Assembly (NCBI GenBank): GCA_004565275.1 | Contig: SDOX01000010.1 | Location: 319,446 to 383,445, forward strand | Direction: 5' to 3' | DNA from: Nannochloropsis salina CCMP1776 | Taxonomy: Eukaryota; Sar; Eustigmatophyceae; Eustigmatales; Monodopsidaceae | DNA: 64,000 nucleotides | The notes under the pieces: model-generated | Databases searched by the model: none | What the model saw: the letters and a program-made list of their open reading frames with translations, nothing else | What the model was told of the DNA's origin: nothing | Shown here: one piece after another, positions 54,070 to 64,000 of the stretch | Layout: each line of letters opens with the position of its first letter | Position numbering within the stretch: position 1 is the stretch's first letter | Translations under genes and position numbers: made by a program

Positions 54070-55542
54070 ATGGTCCCACCCATCATTCTACAGGGAAATA
54101 AAAGCTGCATAGTACTCCACGCTGATGGTGGGAAAGAGATCATGTCTTCTCCTTCTTTAAGCTGCTCCAGAAAGATTCCATCCTGCACAGGTGTCGGCAT
54201 ACACCCCACGCTCCCCTCTATACGTGGTCGGATCACCGCCTTGAAGACCCGCCAGCCACGCGTCATGCCTCCAGAGACATTATTCCCGATGGGATGCCAT
54301 CACACAGGGTCGATGCACCGAAGTTTTGCTCGTGCACCTTTAAATGCGGCGGGTGAAATGTGTGACGCCAGCGACCGCCCACTCCTCTGCTTGAGCTTAT
54401 CAAAAGATGAAGAGGAATTGGTGGTAGGTAGTGCGGACCATGCCCTGTATGCATATAATCTCAAGACATGCAAGCCTACGCGTAAGCTGTACTCTAAGGC
54501 TCATGGGCACATCGATTGGGTCACCTGCGTGGTGCATATGGACAATGGCCAAGTGCTGTCCGGCGGGGGTGACGGGAAAATATGCGTGTGGCCTCCTTCT
54601 CGCTTGTCGCCTTCATCTTTTCCGCTGAAACATAACGAGCGCGGCGCCTATAAGCGACCTGCTATCCCAAATAGGCTCACCCATTGTCAGGATTTGGACG
54701 GACACGCGAGTTCAGTCAGTAAAATATTGCCAGTGCCGGACTCGGACATGGCTTTCTCCGGGAGTTATGACGGCTTGATCAAGTTGTGGAATCTAACCTC
54801 CAAGCAAGCCTTAACATTCGATGCGGAAGGTAGGTCTGCTAAAAGCAATTGCAGCTTTGGTAAAAATGAGGTCGCCAGTGACCACAGCCTGAGTAGATGT
54901 GGGACCTTGGATTCCGTTCTCGACTTTGCCTTTGACACTGAACAGAAGCAGCTGATGAGCGGCACGCGGAAGGGAAATTGTAAGGTATGGGATTTGCATA
55001 CAGCCAAGCAAATTGGGACTGTGAGAGCTGCCCACCGCGGTCCTGTAACGTGTCTGACCCGGTGGTCGGCCTCGATAATGGTCACGGGGGGACAGGACGG
55101 CGTGGTCAAGGTCTGGGATACACGGCGGGGGATGCCTCTGGTCACACAAGCTGTCTACTGCCACGTCAATCCTGTGCAAGGCACTGCAAGCGCAGTGTCG
55201 TGCTTGGAAAAGACGGGTGGTCTGTTGGCGACGGGCGGGGCAGACAAGCGTGTGTGCCTTTTGGATCCTCGGAGAAATTTTCAGACCCTTCATGTCTTTG
55301 ATCATCATCAGGCTCCAATTTATACCTTAAGATACGCACTTTCGGCGGAAAGCCCCGTTCTATTCAGCGGCGCAGGCGACGGGACCGTCCACTGTGTGAA
55401 TTTGCTTTCGAATGCTGTGCTCTACGGTCTGCATCCGACAAGGGGGCCTGTCCGGGCTCTGGCCACTACAACCCACCTGCAGGCAGACAAGAAGCTCGTG
55501 GCGGCCGGGGAGGACGGTAAGGTCGTGATATTTAGATTCTAA
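54070..55542 (+). CDS. WD40-repeat protein
   Basis: Single exon of 490 residues. The first ~95 residues are not repeat-like. From there about seven WD40 blades follow, visible as LLCLSLSKDEEELVVGSADH, GHIDWVTCVVHMDNGQVLSG with KICVWPP, SKILPVPDSDMAFSGSYDGL with IKLWNL, QLMSGTRKGNCKVWDLHT, HRGPVTCLTRWSASIMVTGG with VVKVWDTR, GLLATGGADKRVCLLDPR, and the closing LVAAGEDGKVVIFRF. WD40 propellers act as protein-binding platforms in many pathways. The first 64 residues may be non-coding if a later ATG (54262 or 54313) is used. No specific family can be named from the sequence. Confidence 0.75.
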   Translation: MVPPIILQGNKSCIVLHADGGKEIMSSPSLSCSRKIPSCTGVGIHPTLPSIRGRITALKTRQPRVMPPETLFPMGCHHTGSMHRSFARAPLNAAGEMCDASDRPLLCLSLSKDEEELVVGSADHALYAYNLKTCKPTRKLYSKAHGHIDWVTCVVHMDNGQVLSGGGDGKICVWPPSRLSPSSFPLKHNERGAYKRPAIPNRLTHCQDLDGHASSVSKILPVPDSDMAFSGSYDGLIKLWNLTSKQALTFDAEGRSAKSNCSFGKNEVASDHSLSRCGTLDSVLDFAFDTEQKQLMSGTRKGNCKVWDLHTAKQIGTVRAAHRGPVTCLTRWSASIMVTGGQDGVVKVWDTRRGMPLVTQAVYCHVNPVQGTASAVSCLEKTGGLLATGGADKRVCLLDPRRNFQTLHVFDHHQAPIYTLRYALSAESPVLFSGAGDGTVHCVNLLSNAVLYGLHPTRGPVRALATTTHLQADKKLVAAGEDGKVVIFRF

Positions 55543-55889
55543 TCCATTCCTATCTAGATACTGGTAAAGGAAGAATTGCACTTGTGCAGATTAATTTTGT
55601 GCAGGAAACGCAGAAAGTTTGTGAAAAATTACAGCACGATGACTGCAAGTGTGAATACCTCAGCATGTAAATATATAGAGAATTCACCACTGATCCTCTG
55701 GAGACATAACAACATTGACAATCAATGATGCATAATTTATTTGCTTTTGCTTTTGCTTTTGTAGTATGGTACACGTACTTTCCTCCAACAGCCTATTCAG
55801 AGTGCCTGGTAACCCACTCCCGTCTTATATTTTTATTTTCACGACAAATGGACATCAATTTCTACCGATTCACCTTCCAAATTTATCGT

Positions 55890-58800
55890 CTATCCCAGGT
55901 TTTCAGATTTTGACATTGCTGTGTCAATTCCGCGTGTCTCCCGGACCATCTCCGCAAACACCGAACCGCTAGTCGCCAAGAGATGTTGAGGAGAACCTTG
56001 TTCGATACACTTGCCGTCAGCAAACACTAAGATAAGGTCGGATTCGATCACGGTATTAATCCGATGCGCGATAGTCACGAGAGTGCAGTCTCTAAATACA
56101 GGAGCTGTTCGCAGTGTGTTCTGAATGCGTTGATCCTCAACAAAACTGACGCTGGCTGTCGCCTCATCCATGAGCAACACTTTCCGCCGAAGCAAGACAG
56201 CGCGTGCGAGAGAAAGCAATTGCCGCGTCCCTGTGGATAAATTGCCCCCCCCTTCCCCCACGGGCATGTCCAAGTCCAGAGACAGGTTCACGTCCCTCAA
56301 TGCCGCGTGCAGCTCGGCATCACCGTGCCGCATGAACGGATCAAGATTAAAGCGCAAAGTACCGGCAAAGAGATCTGGTTGCTGAGGGATCCACGCCACA
56401 GATCGACGCGCGTCGTGGCGGGAAAGGTGGAGGATACTCACTCCGTCTAGCACGACGTCGCCGCCCACAATTTGGTTCAGGCGCAGCAATGCGGACAAGA
56501 AGGAACTTTTCCCCGACCCAGTACGACCGACAATGCCCACCTTCTGGCCCCCGCGAATGCGGATATCCACCCCATTGAGGACTATAGGCAGGTCTTCTCG
56601 GTAGCGGACTTGGAGATTTTTAACAAGAAGTTCGCCGCAATGAGGCCAATTGGGAGACAATTGCCCGAAGGTCTTCTCATTTCCCGTGACCAAACGTGTC
56701 TTCATTTCTTTGTCTTCGTCTTCCTCCGACGACAAGCGCGTGTAGTAATTCAGTCGTTCCACAGATGTCAGCAGCGTTTCAGCTTGAGCACTCTGCCGGA
56801 TGGCCCATTGGAACGTCCCCGACAGTACCAAGGCGTACGTGAGGGATAAGCCCAGGAGCCCGGGATCTAGGGTCGCATGGAGAGCGACGGCCAAGACGCA
56901 GAGGAATGTCAGGAAGGTTGCGCACAACATGTCCAGTCGAAAACCCAAATAACGAGATAGAATGATGAAGAGAAAGGCACACTTTCCGTTCTCATCCAAG
57001 CGCCTCAGGAAGCGTTCTTCCATCATACTCTCTGCTCGAAAAGCTCGGATCACCTTCCCTCCCTGCAAAGATGACGAAACTTCCGCGTACAGAGGGCTTC
57101 GAGTGATGGCATCCAGGCGCTTAACCTCCCGGGCCGTCGTTACGAATTGCCGTCGGTACTTACTAAAGAGATACAGGAGTGGGGCGACAATCAGGGGTAG
57201 ATATGGCACTGCGATGCACCCCACTACCACCGCCGCCACGCACAAGCCCGCCGATTGCAAGAAGTCGAAGAGAGTGTACGGCAACAAATCATCCGCGGAG
57301 TCCAGATCTTTAGAAAATTTGTTCAGTATTCGTCCTCGAGGGTTCGAATGAAAAAAAGAGAGTGGCGCCGCCAGAACCGCTTGCAGGGCCTTGTCGTGGA
57401 GGGAAGTGCTCGCGCGCAAGGCAAAGCGGAAGAAAAGATCAGCCCGCAGCAAACCCAGTACCACGCACACTGCAATTATGTAGGCGTATGTACGCGGGTA
57501 ATAAGCACCAGTCCGGGCATGATCCTGATCTGAAGCCCACATCTTGAGCCAAAAGTCCGCGAAGGTAAGGACACCCTGACTGATCAAGAGCAGTAGCATA
57601 ATCCATACACCGGAAGCCAATCCCCCGCTGCGCAAATAACTCGCATAAGTGTCTCCATGGACCTCGCCCAAGATACGGTCCTCGGCCGCAATAAAAGCAG
57701 CGGTCTCGCGGCCCGTGGCTTGACCGACAGCGGGCGTTTGGGCGAGGAAACCAGAAGGACGGAGCGCCTCGCTGCCGTCAGGGTAACTAACATCCATGTC
57801 TGCGGCCTTCGGCCCTCCCTCTCCTTCCTCCGCCTCCTCTGCCTCATCGCAAACCTCTCCTTCATCTCTTTCCACATTCGTGGTCTCCCAGTCCGCCCCT
57901 GTTACCGTGGCTGGTTCCGGCAAATCCTGTACCAAGCCCCTCCAGCCCGACACCGAGGTCCGTATTTCTTCCCAGGGCGCACACGGCGCCACCATGTGGC
58001 CCTGAGCATCCAAGAGGCATACCCGGGTCGCCAACGGAAGGTATTGAACCTGATGTGTCACCAGCACCACGCCCTTTCCAGCCTTGACCAACGTGTCCAA
58101 GATGCATGCGTGGAAGAGGTGCTTGGAGACCCTTGGGTCCACGGCGGAGAGCACGTCATCCAGCAGAACCAAGTCGGCATCGGCATACACGGCCCGTGCC
58201 AACGCCACACGGGCCCGCTGCCCTCCGCTCAAGTTCACCCCGAGCTCGCCGATTTCTGTCAGGTCTCCGTGAGGTAGGCGCGCCAAATCGTGGTCGAGGG
58301 CACATGCCTGCAGAATATTTGAGTATCGAGCCTCATCCACCAGCCGGGCTGGCGAGTCGTTGCTGCGGATGCACCCATCTTCCTCAGGCAAGAGCGGGGT
58401 CGAGACACCCGCATTCCCCGGCGGGGCTGCCGTTTCCTGTTGCCGCTGGGGCACGCCCGCAAATGTGATATTCTCGCGGATGGAGCCTGCTTGAATCCAC
58501 GGTTGCTGCGAGCAGTAGGCCATCCGGAGGTCCGATCGCAAACGCACTCCGCTCCCGTACACGCATGTTACCTCCCCCAATATGGCATCCAGGAGGGTAG
58601 ACTTCCCGCTTCTGACTGGACCTGTGACGATCAGCAATTCTCCACGTCTCACACGCAGGCTGAGATGTTTCAGACTGAGCTGGAACTCGGCACGGGCCTG
58701 CCAGTCGATCCCCTGCCCCTTGACATTTCCTATCGCCCAACTGAAGCCACTGTCTTCGATCTCGACGAGTATATCTCCCCTACTTCCGAACGATGGCTGC

Positions 58801-60290
58801 ATTGGGGGCGCCGTAAGAGTCGGAAGCGGGGGGATTGAGGGAGGCAACGCAGGAGGGGGAGGGAGGAGGCGTGCGCCCAGCTCTTTGCCGTGAGGGTCGC
58901 GGCTGCCCAGTAGCAAGGACGACTTGTTGCTGGAAACTTCGACAGAAGCTCTTGTCGCGGATGGTCTCCGGCCCCACTGAGCCTTCTTTCCCTTGGCGCC
59001 GCCACCTTCCTTTTTGCCCCCGCTACTGCCTGCCTCCGTGCAATTCTGTGTGCTCGGCCCCGCTTCAGCCATCAAAAGCAAGGGTTGAATACGCCGACTG
59101 GCAACCAGGGCCTCTGAAACCTGCTCGATGCTCCGAGGTACCCAGCGTGCGCACTCCCTCAACGTCTGCAGCAGCGTCATCACCGCGAAGACCGTCGGGA
59201 GCTCCAGGTGGTTGCCCAACGCCCAATAGGTCAAAAACGTCACGAAGGCCGCCAAGGAGGGGGCCACGAAAAAGAGGCCCAGCGTGATCGCCCGCATTCT
59301 GGCGGCCCAGGCTAGGGATTTCCGCTCCGAGGCCCGGACCTGGGAGATGGTGGCGAGGAAGGGCGCCTCCCACACAAAGGCCTTGACGGTCTGGATCCCA
59401 GAGAGCACCTCGGCCATCAGCTTCACGCGCGTGTCCGTGCGGCCCGCCGTGACGCGACGGGCGTGGCCCACTTGCCTTCCGCACCAAACTTGGAGGGGGA
59501 TCACGCCCACCGTGGCAACGCAGCCGACCGCGGCGGACACCACCCCTACATACATGACCAAGAGCCCAAAGCCAGCCAGTGCCATGAGCGGCGCCACCCA
59601 CACAAAGTGCAGGCTGGTCGCACATTCTTCGTACCGTTGACAGTCGTTCGCTAGGGTCGAGACGATTTGGCCCGTGCTCGCCGTGGATTGCCACCGGCTG
59701 TCCAGAGAAAGGACTTTTTTGTACAGGAGGGCCTGCACTGCCGTGCGCAAGCGCCACCCCGTGCGAATCGTCAAATAAAATGCGCGATGGTGGACCAGGG
59801 TTTGCATGAAGTCTAGTCCTGCAAGTGCTAGGGCGACGCCAAAACCATAGCCCCAATGCAAGTACACACCCACGTCCGCTTCGGTATATGTTGTGCCCTT
59901 CAGCCAAGCGAGCAAGTAGCGCAAGACGACAGGCTTGGTCAACATGATAGCGTATTCTGTGAAAAGTAGCGCACCGCAGAGGTAGAAAACCCTACGATGA
60001 GTGCGATATAATGCTCTATTGAGACTTGAATGTTTGTAGGCACGAATTTCCATATCCCATTCCCCCTCCAGACACGTCAAAAGGCGGGCGGCCCGGTCTC
60101 GTTTCGCAACGGGGAGGAGGTCTACTTGTTGCAAAGGCTTGTAAGTCCCGTATCGTACTATGGGAAATACAAAAGTGAAAGTCAACAGCTGCCATGGAGT
60201 CAAACGCTCATAAAGGTCCACAGGTGGTGATGGCGGCGGCGGCGGCGCTGGAGGAGGGGTCAGTGCAGCATCAGCCTCTGCTTGCGGCAT
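55890..60290 (-). CDS. ABC transporter, ABCC (MRP) subfamily, full-length
   Basis: Single exon; the ATG at 60290 gives 1,466 residues. The frame is open to 60530 without an upstream ATG that fits better. Layout is TMD1-NBD1-TMD2-NBD2 with no extra N-terminal TMD0. Near the start, ERLTPWQLLTFTFVFPIV is the typical ABCC opening before the first membrane domain. NBD1: Walker A TGPVRSGKSTLLDA near 560, signature LSGGQRARVALARA near 685, Walker B LVLLDDVLSAVD with Asp in place of the catalytic Glu, usual for ABCC. NBD2: Walker A GRTGSGKSSFLSALL near 1257, signature LSTGTRQLLSLARA near 1357, Walker B VLLMDEATASVS. Such proteins export glutathione or glucuronide conjugates, organic anions or phytate-like compounds at the plasma or vacuole membrane; the substrate is not readable. 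Confidence 0.9.
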   Translation of the reverse strand: MPQAEADAALTPPPAPPPPPSPPVDLYERLTPWQLLTFTFVFPIVRYGTYKPLQQVDLLPVAKRDRAARLLTCLEGEWDMEIRAYKHSSLNRALYRTHRRVFYLCGALLFTEYAIMLTKPVVLRYLLAWLKGTTYTEADVGVYLHWGYGFGVALALAGLDFMQTLVHHRAFYLTIRTGWRLRTAVQALLYKKVLSLDSRWQSTASTGQIVSTLANDCQRYEECATSLHFVWVAPLMALAGFGLLVMYVGVVSAAVGCVATVGVIPLQVWCGRQVGHARRVTAGRTDTRVKLMAEVLSGIQTVKAFVWEAPFLATISQVRASERKSLAWAARMRAITLGLFFVAPSLAAFVTFLTYWALGNHLELPTVFAVMTLLQTLRECARWVPRSIEQVSEALVASRRIQPLLLMAEAGPSTQNCTEAGSSGGKKEGGGAKGKKAQWGRRPSATRASVEVSSNKSSLLLGSRDPHGKELGARLLPPPPALPPSIPPLPTLTAPPMQPSFGSRGDILVEIEDSGFSWAIGNVKGQGIDWQARAEFQLSLKHLSLRVRRGELLIVTGPVRSGKSTLLDAILGEVTCVYGSGVRLRSDLRMAYCSQQPWIQAGSIRENITFAGVPQRQQETAAPPGNAGVSTPLLPEEDGCIRSNDSPARLVDEARYSNILQACALDHDLARLPHGDLTEIGELGVNLSGGQRARVALARAVYADADLVLLDDVLSAVDPRVSKHLFHACILDTLVKAGKGVVLVTHQVQYLPLATRVCLLDAQGHMVAPCAPWEEIRTSVSGWRGLVQDLPEPATVTGADWETTNVERDEGEVCDEAEEAEEGEGGPKAADMDVSYPDGSEALRPSGFLAQTPAVGQATGRETAAFIAAEDRILGEVHGDTYASYLRSGGLASGVWIMLLLLISQGVLTFADFWLKMWASDQDHARTGAYYPRTYAYIIAVCVVLGLLRADLFFRFALRASTSLHDKALQAVLAAPLSFFHSNPRGRILNKFSKDLDSADDLLPYTLFDFLQSAGLCVAAVVVGCIAVPYLPLIVAPLLYLFSKYRRQFVTTAREVKRLDAITRSPLYAEVSSSLQGGKVIRAFRAESMMEERFLRRLDENGKCAFLFIILSRYLGFRLDMLCATFLTFLCVLAVALHATLDPGLLGLSLTYALVLSGTFQWAIRQSAQAETLLTSVERLNYYTRLSSEEDEDKEMKTRLVTGNEKTFGQLSPNWPHCGELLVKNLQVRYREDLPIVLNGVDIRIRGGQKVGIVGRTGSGKSSFLSALLRLNQIVGGDVVLDGVSILHLSRHDARRSVAWIPQQPDLFAGTLRFNLDPFMRHGDAELHAALRDVNLSLDLDMPVGEGGGNLSTGTRQLLSLARAVLLRRKVLLMDEATASVSFVEDQRIQNTLRTAPVFRDCTLVTIAHRINTVIESDLILVFADGKCIEQGSPQHLLATSGSVFAEMVRETRGIDTAMSKSENLG

Positions 60291-60575
60291 AGCTGTGGGA
60301 TGACGATACAAGGAATGTAAGTGCAACTTGTGATTAAAGCGGTCACTACCCATCCTGAGTAGCATTCGCCATACATTACTATTGTTAAAAAGACCACTCA
60401 GAATACACCCGGGTGGGAAAAAAAGGCAGAGGGCATGTCCGGGTTGCAGATCATCGGCTGCTAGCAAGGTCTCAGGAAGCGGGGGCGTTGAGGGGGTGGG
60501 GAGGTTAAACCTCGCAACAAAACCTGCCAACTAATTGACGATTGAGGAGTCCAAGAGGCTTCGTTGTCAGAAACT

Positions 60576-60864
60576 ATGCCATCTTCTTCGGTTAATGGCA
60601 GAAACTGCGTCTCGATTAAATACGAGCAATATGAGGGGAATCCGTGCAATTTTTGTCGTACGAATATTGAAGTCCCTTTGGTTTACACCCCTACACCTTT
60701 CGAACCTGGAATGCTAATGGTGTTATCCCTAGCCTTGGAAACGACTGCCCTGAGCTCACACGTACGATAGTGTGGGAGAAATACAACTTTATGGTGCAAT
60801 TTGCCAGCCACCAGAGGGCGAACTTGCATTGACGGCGCTCGGTGGACTCCCGCAGGAAGCCTGA
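60576..60864 (+). CDS. possible small CxxC protein, two exons
   Basis: Exon 60576-60719 opens MPSSSVNGRNCVSIKYEQYE and contains NPCNFCRTN. It would join in phase 0 across a weak GTGTTA donor to 60808-60864 (PPEGELALTALGGLPQEA), giving 66 residues. Without splicing the first frame ends at 60770 with 65 residues from this ATG. A different frame through 60680-60836 also looks protein-like, so the true structure is open. A zinc-binding CxxC pair is all that can be said. The gene would diverge from the ABCC gene across about 285 bases. Confidence 0.3.
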
Positions 60865-61823
60865 AGGGGTGGAGGATTCCCGCTTGGTATGTGATTCATT
60901 GGCGGGTTTTGAAGGCTATCGTATTCAGTAGCTAATATCTAGAAAGTGGGCCGACGACCATGCTTAAGTCCTTGTTGGTCGGGGAGATCGTTCCTGCGCA
61001 TGTTCGGTCAACTCATTCGGGCAAAGGCAAAGACATGGAGGAGACCATAGAGAGGGTATTTGAGCTGACGCGAAATGAGAAAATGGAGGAGGGTAAGAGT
61101 ATAGGCACGAGGGAGCTTGATAAGGACTGCTTAGGCTGGAAGGGCCCGAGGGGCTCGGGGCCGCTTGAGGGGCCGCTCCAGTGGATGGAGGTTGCCATCC
61201 CCCTGGGCGGGGTGAGATGCCTGGCGACGAGGGGGGAGGACACTGAAGAATTCTAGGACAGAAGAATAGGATTCGGACATGGATTCAAGACAGCGGGGAT
61301 GACTGTCCGAGAAGAGAGGGCAATCGCATGGAGGGGCGGCCAGCGCCCGAAGGGTCCTCGGACGGGAGGATACTGGTGTTGACCACGGTCTCCGGGCAAG
61401 TCACGTTTGAGAGAGACCGATTGTGCTCATGCAAGCGAAACCAGAGTAAGCGCAAAGGTACTTATGACGAAAGAATCTAGCAAACGTGATATGCGACGGA
61501 AGAGGTATCCGCTCCCCTGGCCCACTGACGCGAACGCAAAGGAGGGGTTCCTTCCCTCCGGCTCGTCCACGTTTCAAGTGTCGCTCATTGCTTTCCCAGG
61601 GTGGGCAGGCACGTTTCAGGACATGCAGCCTTTCATTAGTGGGTCGCTTTTGTTTATGTGCAATGGTTGGGTATGTACATTGTCAAACCACACGCACAAG
61701 CACGATTCTCGTCCGGCTCTCTCACTCAACTCAAGCTTTGGACACTCACACACGTATTTCACTCATCTCCATTTCAGTCACACCACACACATGTAGCTAT
61801 TGTAACCTCATACAATCCTATCT
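60865..61823. other. intergenic region, nothing firm
   Basis: About 960 bases. A plus-strand frame at 60960-61256 (98 codons, charged, no motif) has no independent support. Confidence 0.35.
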
Positions 61824-63374
61824 TTACGCGACGGACGCGACGCTGGAGGGACCCCCCTCCGGCTCTTCCTGTGATGGCTTCTCGTCTTTTTCCTCCTCCG
61901 CCGCCGCTTCCGTGTCTCTCTCCATTTCTTCCCAACATATTCTTCCCAGCGTGGGATGAGCCTCCTCCCCTGCCCCCTCGGCCTGCGACCGCTCGTTCGA
62001 CACGCCATGACCCCGTTTTTTGGGGTCCACACCACGCCGGTCGTCACCCTCCGCCCTCTTTGAGCCCCCCTCCTCGGCCCGCGTCAACGAATCCTGCTCT
62101 CCTTTCCCATCGCCTGCTCTTTCTGCTCCTGTCCCCAACCCGTCGGCCTCTTCGGCTTCGATCACCGCGGCGTAACGCTGTGTGTAGCGTCGCAAGATGA
62201 AGATCAGCACCATCAAGAGCGCGAGGCCTACCACCAACAAGCCCAATTCTTGTGCAAATATTCCATGCCTCTTCATCGCTGCGCCCCCACCATTGAGGGC
62301 CTCCAGGAGATTTTTGGTAGATTCTCCCAAATTCACCCAAATCAACGTGAAAGGGATCGAGGCTACGAACGTGCAAAGGAAGAACACGTGTGTGGGGCAG
62401 GGCAAGAAGGCCATGCCGTAATTTTTTATGGAAATGGGAATGGGCAGAAAGCGGAGCAGGAAGGTTATTTTCCAAGGGTGGTACTCCATGGCAATAAACA
62501 TGGCCCGGATCGTGCGCTTCCTCTTGGACATAGGTTTGGACGGCCTGGCTGCCGCAGGGAGCCTTGAGTGTCTCAGGCTCGGGGCATCGCCTCCCTCCTG
62601 GTCGTTGTTCTCCACCACGCTCTCGTTAGGCTCTTTCCCTCGTGCGGGAGAGTGTGAGGAATGACCCAGGGCATCCCGCAGGGTCGGAGATGCGAAGACC
62701 TTGGCGAGGAGAAATGCCAGCATGCATCCCAATTGCTTGCCGACAGTCAAGGTGAGGAGGGCCACAGGGTAGGAGAAGATGGCCCCCCCCAAGAGCTCGA
62801 TGATGGTGGAAGGCAGACAGAGAATGATCCACAAGGCAGTGATCAAAGCGTAGTAGACGGCAGATTGGGGGGCGTGCGCGCGAATCCACTCGGATCCCTC
62901 CAAGACTTCGTCACGATACCGCACGCACAAGTAGCTGCCCGCGACCGCGCATATCAACACAACAGAGAGCACTAACAGCATAGATCGCAGCCTTCTCAGC
63001 GTCTTGTATGCCCGTCTACAAAATCCTTGCCTGGATGATGGGAGCGCTGTTGGACCGACGCTCTGATTACCCTCCTTTTCACCCGCGCCACTCACTGTGT
63101 CATTCATTTGGAGGCACACATGCCGGGGTGACCGATCATCATAAAAATTATCAATTTTTCTTTCATTTTCCTGGGTGATAATTTCAACATTCTCACGCGT
63201 TGGCAAATTCAGGGAGGGGGGTCTAATTGCGGCTGCAGATGCCATCATTTCGATCATGTCTTCCGTGAATCCGATGCTCGACTCATCACGGGATGTCAGA
63301 GACTGCGGTGATGGAGCTGATGGTAATGGTGAATTGAGCAGTTCTCCTGCTGATAAACAACTTGGCGTCCCCAT
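61824..63374 (-). CDS. VTT-domain (TVP38/TMEM64, DedA-like) membrane protein
   Basis: Single exon of 516 residues from the first ATG at 63374. The first ~135 residues are polar. A membrane span MLLVLSVVLICAVAGSYLCV is followed by the VTT core: ALITALWIILCLPSTIIELLGG, then AIFSYPVALLTLTVGKQLGC. A polar insert (about residues 235-285) precedes FLLRFLPIPISIKNYGMAFL, the hallmark F-R-x-x-P-x-x-x-x-N-Y motif, and IPFTLIWVNLGESTKNLLEA. One more membrane span and a long acidic tail close the protein. Relatives (yeast Tvp38, human TMEM64, TMEM41B and VMP1) act in Golgi or ER membranes; some are lipid scramblases. The polar insert inside the core is unusual for the family. Confidence 0.85.
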   Translation of the reverse strand: MGTPSCLSAGELLNSPLPSAPSPQSLTSRDESSIGFTEDMIEMMASAAAIRPPSLNLPTRENVEIITQENERKIDNFYDDRSPRHVCLQMNDTVSGAGEKEGNQSVGPTALPSSRQGFCRRAYKTLRRLRSMLLVLSVVLICAVAGSYLCVRYRDEVLEGSEWIRAHAPQSAVYYALITALWIILCLPSTIIELLGGAIFSYPVALLTLTVGKQLGCMLAFLLAKVFASPTLRDALGHSSHSPARGKEPNESVVENNDQEGGDAPSLRHSRLPAAARPSKPMSKRKRTIRAMFIAMEYHPWKITFLLRFLPIPISIKNYGMAFLPCPTHVFFLCTFVASIPFTLIWVNLGESTKNLLEALNGGGAAMKRHGIFAQELGLLVVGLALLMVLIFILRRYTQRYAAVIEAEEADGLGTGAERAGDGKGEQDSLTRAEEGGSKRAEGDDRRGVDPKKRGHGVSNERSQAEGAGEEAHPTLGRICWEEMERDTEAAAEEEKDEKPSQEEPEGGPSSVASVA

Positions 63375-63858
63375 TTTCCTGTGGCGCGGGTGTATATTGG
63401 AGCACGTGAGCCGATAATGGGATCGAGGCCCTATCAGTCTCGCGCATGGGCGAGGAATGGGCACCGGGGAAAAAATGACAGAGAAAACAAATACATGATT
63501 CCTGTATGCACATCACGATACGTAAATAGCCATGTTGAGCTGTGTGCTGTCTGTGTTAGGACATCGCGAGCACAGGTAAGCGCATCCACCGAATGTCAAG
63601 TGTGCATCTCGGATGCGTCGCGTTGTATCGTTTCAACGGTCGACAAGAAACGGTTTGCGTGCCACGGGGGCGGGGGAAATGACCCTCCCGCCCATCCGTC
63701 TGTCCGGTAAGCAGGGACTCAGAAAAACAAGGGCACATTCGTATAATATTTGTTTGTTTTCTTTATGTTTGCGGTTGCGTGTGTCGTTGTGTTTACGCAC
63801 ACTGCGTGCACTGGTTGGGATTCAGCAACCTCCTCACCCCTTTCGTCTTGAGGCCGCC
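63375..63858. other. intergenic region, nothing recognised
   Basis: 484 bases between the VTT-domain gene start and the end of the TerC-like gene on the same strand. It should contain the promoter of the VTT-domain gene. Confidence 0.4.
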
Positions 63859-64000
63859 TCATCTGCCTTCCCGATCAGGCTTGAGGTACAAACTGGCCCA
63901 CACACCCGATCCAAGCAATGATGTAATCACTCCCAGTGATACAGCGTTCGAGACTTCGAAGCCAAAATATTCAGCTCCGAGTTTCAACCCCACGAGTCCT
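63859..64000 (-). CDS. C-terminal fragment of a TerC-like membrane protein, start beyond window
   Basis: The last 46 codons before a TGA stop: LVGLKLGAEYFGFEVSNAVS, then SLGVITSLLGSGVWASLYL and a short polar end PDREGR. The order (hydrophobic helix ending FxGxKL, short loop, helix with SLGVI...SLLGSG) resembles the end of plant plastid TerC proteins, which are needed for inserting thylakoid membrane proteins. Only one and a half helices are visible, so the family call is tentative. Confidence 0.5.
   Translation of the reverse strand, partial: GLVGLKLGAEYFGFEVSNAVSLGVITSLLGSGVWASLYLKPDREGR

Overview
The window is nuclear DNA of a compact eukaryotic genome: genes lie on both strands, introns are short (mostly 60-260 bases) with GT-AG ends, coding exons are GC-rich and some spacers are AT-rich. 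The gene families fit a photosynthetic heterokont (stramenopile) alga. The clues are a heterokont-type Myb protein, a U32-family protein with an ER-signal-like leader suited to a secondary plastid, and algal eEF3. A eustigmatophyte of the Nannochloropsis/Microchloropsis kind is my best guess; this is inferred from gene content and style, not proven. I saw no prokaryotic operons, CRISPR array, rRNA, tRNA or intact transposon.

Layout. 1-14.7 kb: NDOR1/Tah18 diflavin reductase (C-terminal end outside the window), a four-exon membrane protein, a LEA2/WHy-domain protein with a coding minisatellite, an HMG-box protein, an unknown membrane protein and an MFS-like protein. 14.7-23 kb is AT-rich and looks empty by simple ORF reading. 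It nevertheless carries an MHS-type MFS transporter, a three-exon LC8-family dynein light chain (DNAL4-like) and a many-exon gene I could only partly resolve. 23-34 kb: Myb-like protein, GINS subunit PSF2, mitochondrial 3-hydroxyacyl-CoA dehydrogenase, translation factor eEF3 and a five-exon membrane-protein gene with no recognised family. 34-43 kb: ATG12, LAMTOR4, a large U32-family protein, TIP41 and a PDP-like PP2C phosphatase. 44-64 kb: coiled-coil protein, U2AF35 with an RGG-rich N-terminus, a 66-residue UQCC5/SMIM4-like protein, villin, tRNA methyltransferase TRM7, WD40 protein, ABCC transporter, VTT/TMEM64-type protein and the end of a TerC-like protein.

The most striking arrangement is 34.3-41 kb. 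ATG12 (autophagy conjugation) and LAMTOR4 (Ragulator, TORC1 activation) are head to head across about 340 bases. TIP41 (TOR/PP2A signalling) lies about 4 kb away, head to head with the U32 gene. Several other genes also form head-to-head pairs with short shared upstream regions (PSF2/HADH, villin/TRM7, Myb/unknown).

Many genes had to be rebuilt from splice signals and reading phase, because several exons are under 50 codons. Exon limits given here are readings of the sequence, not transcript evidence.
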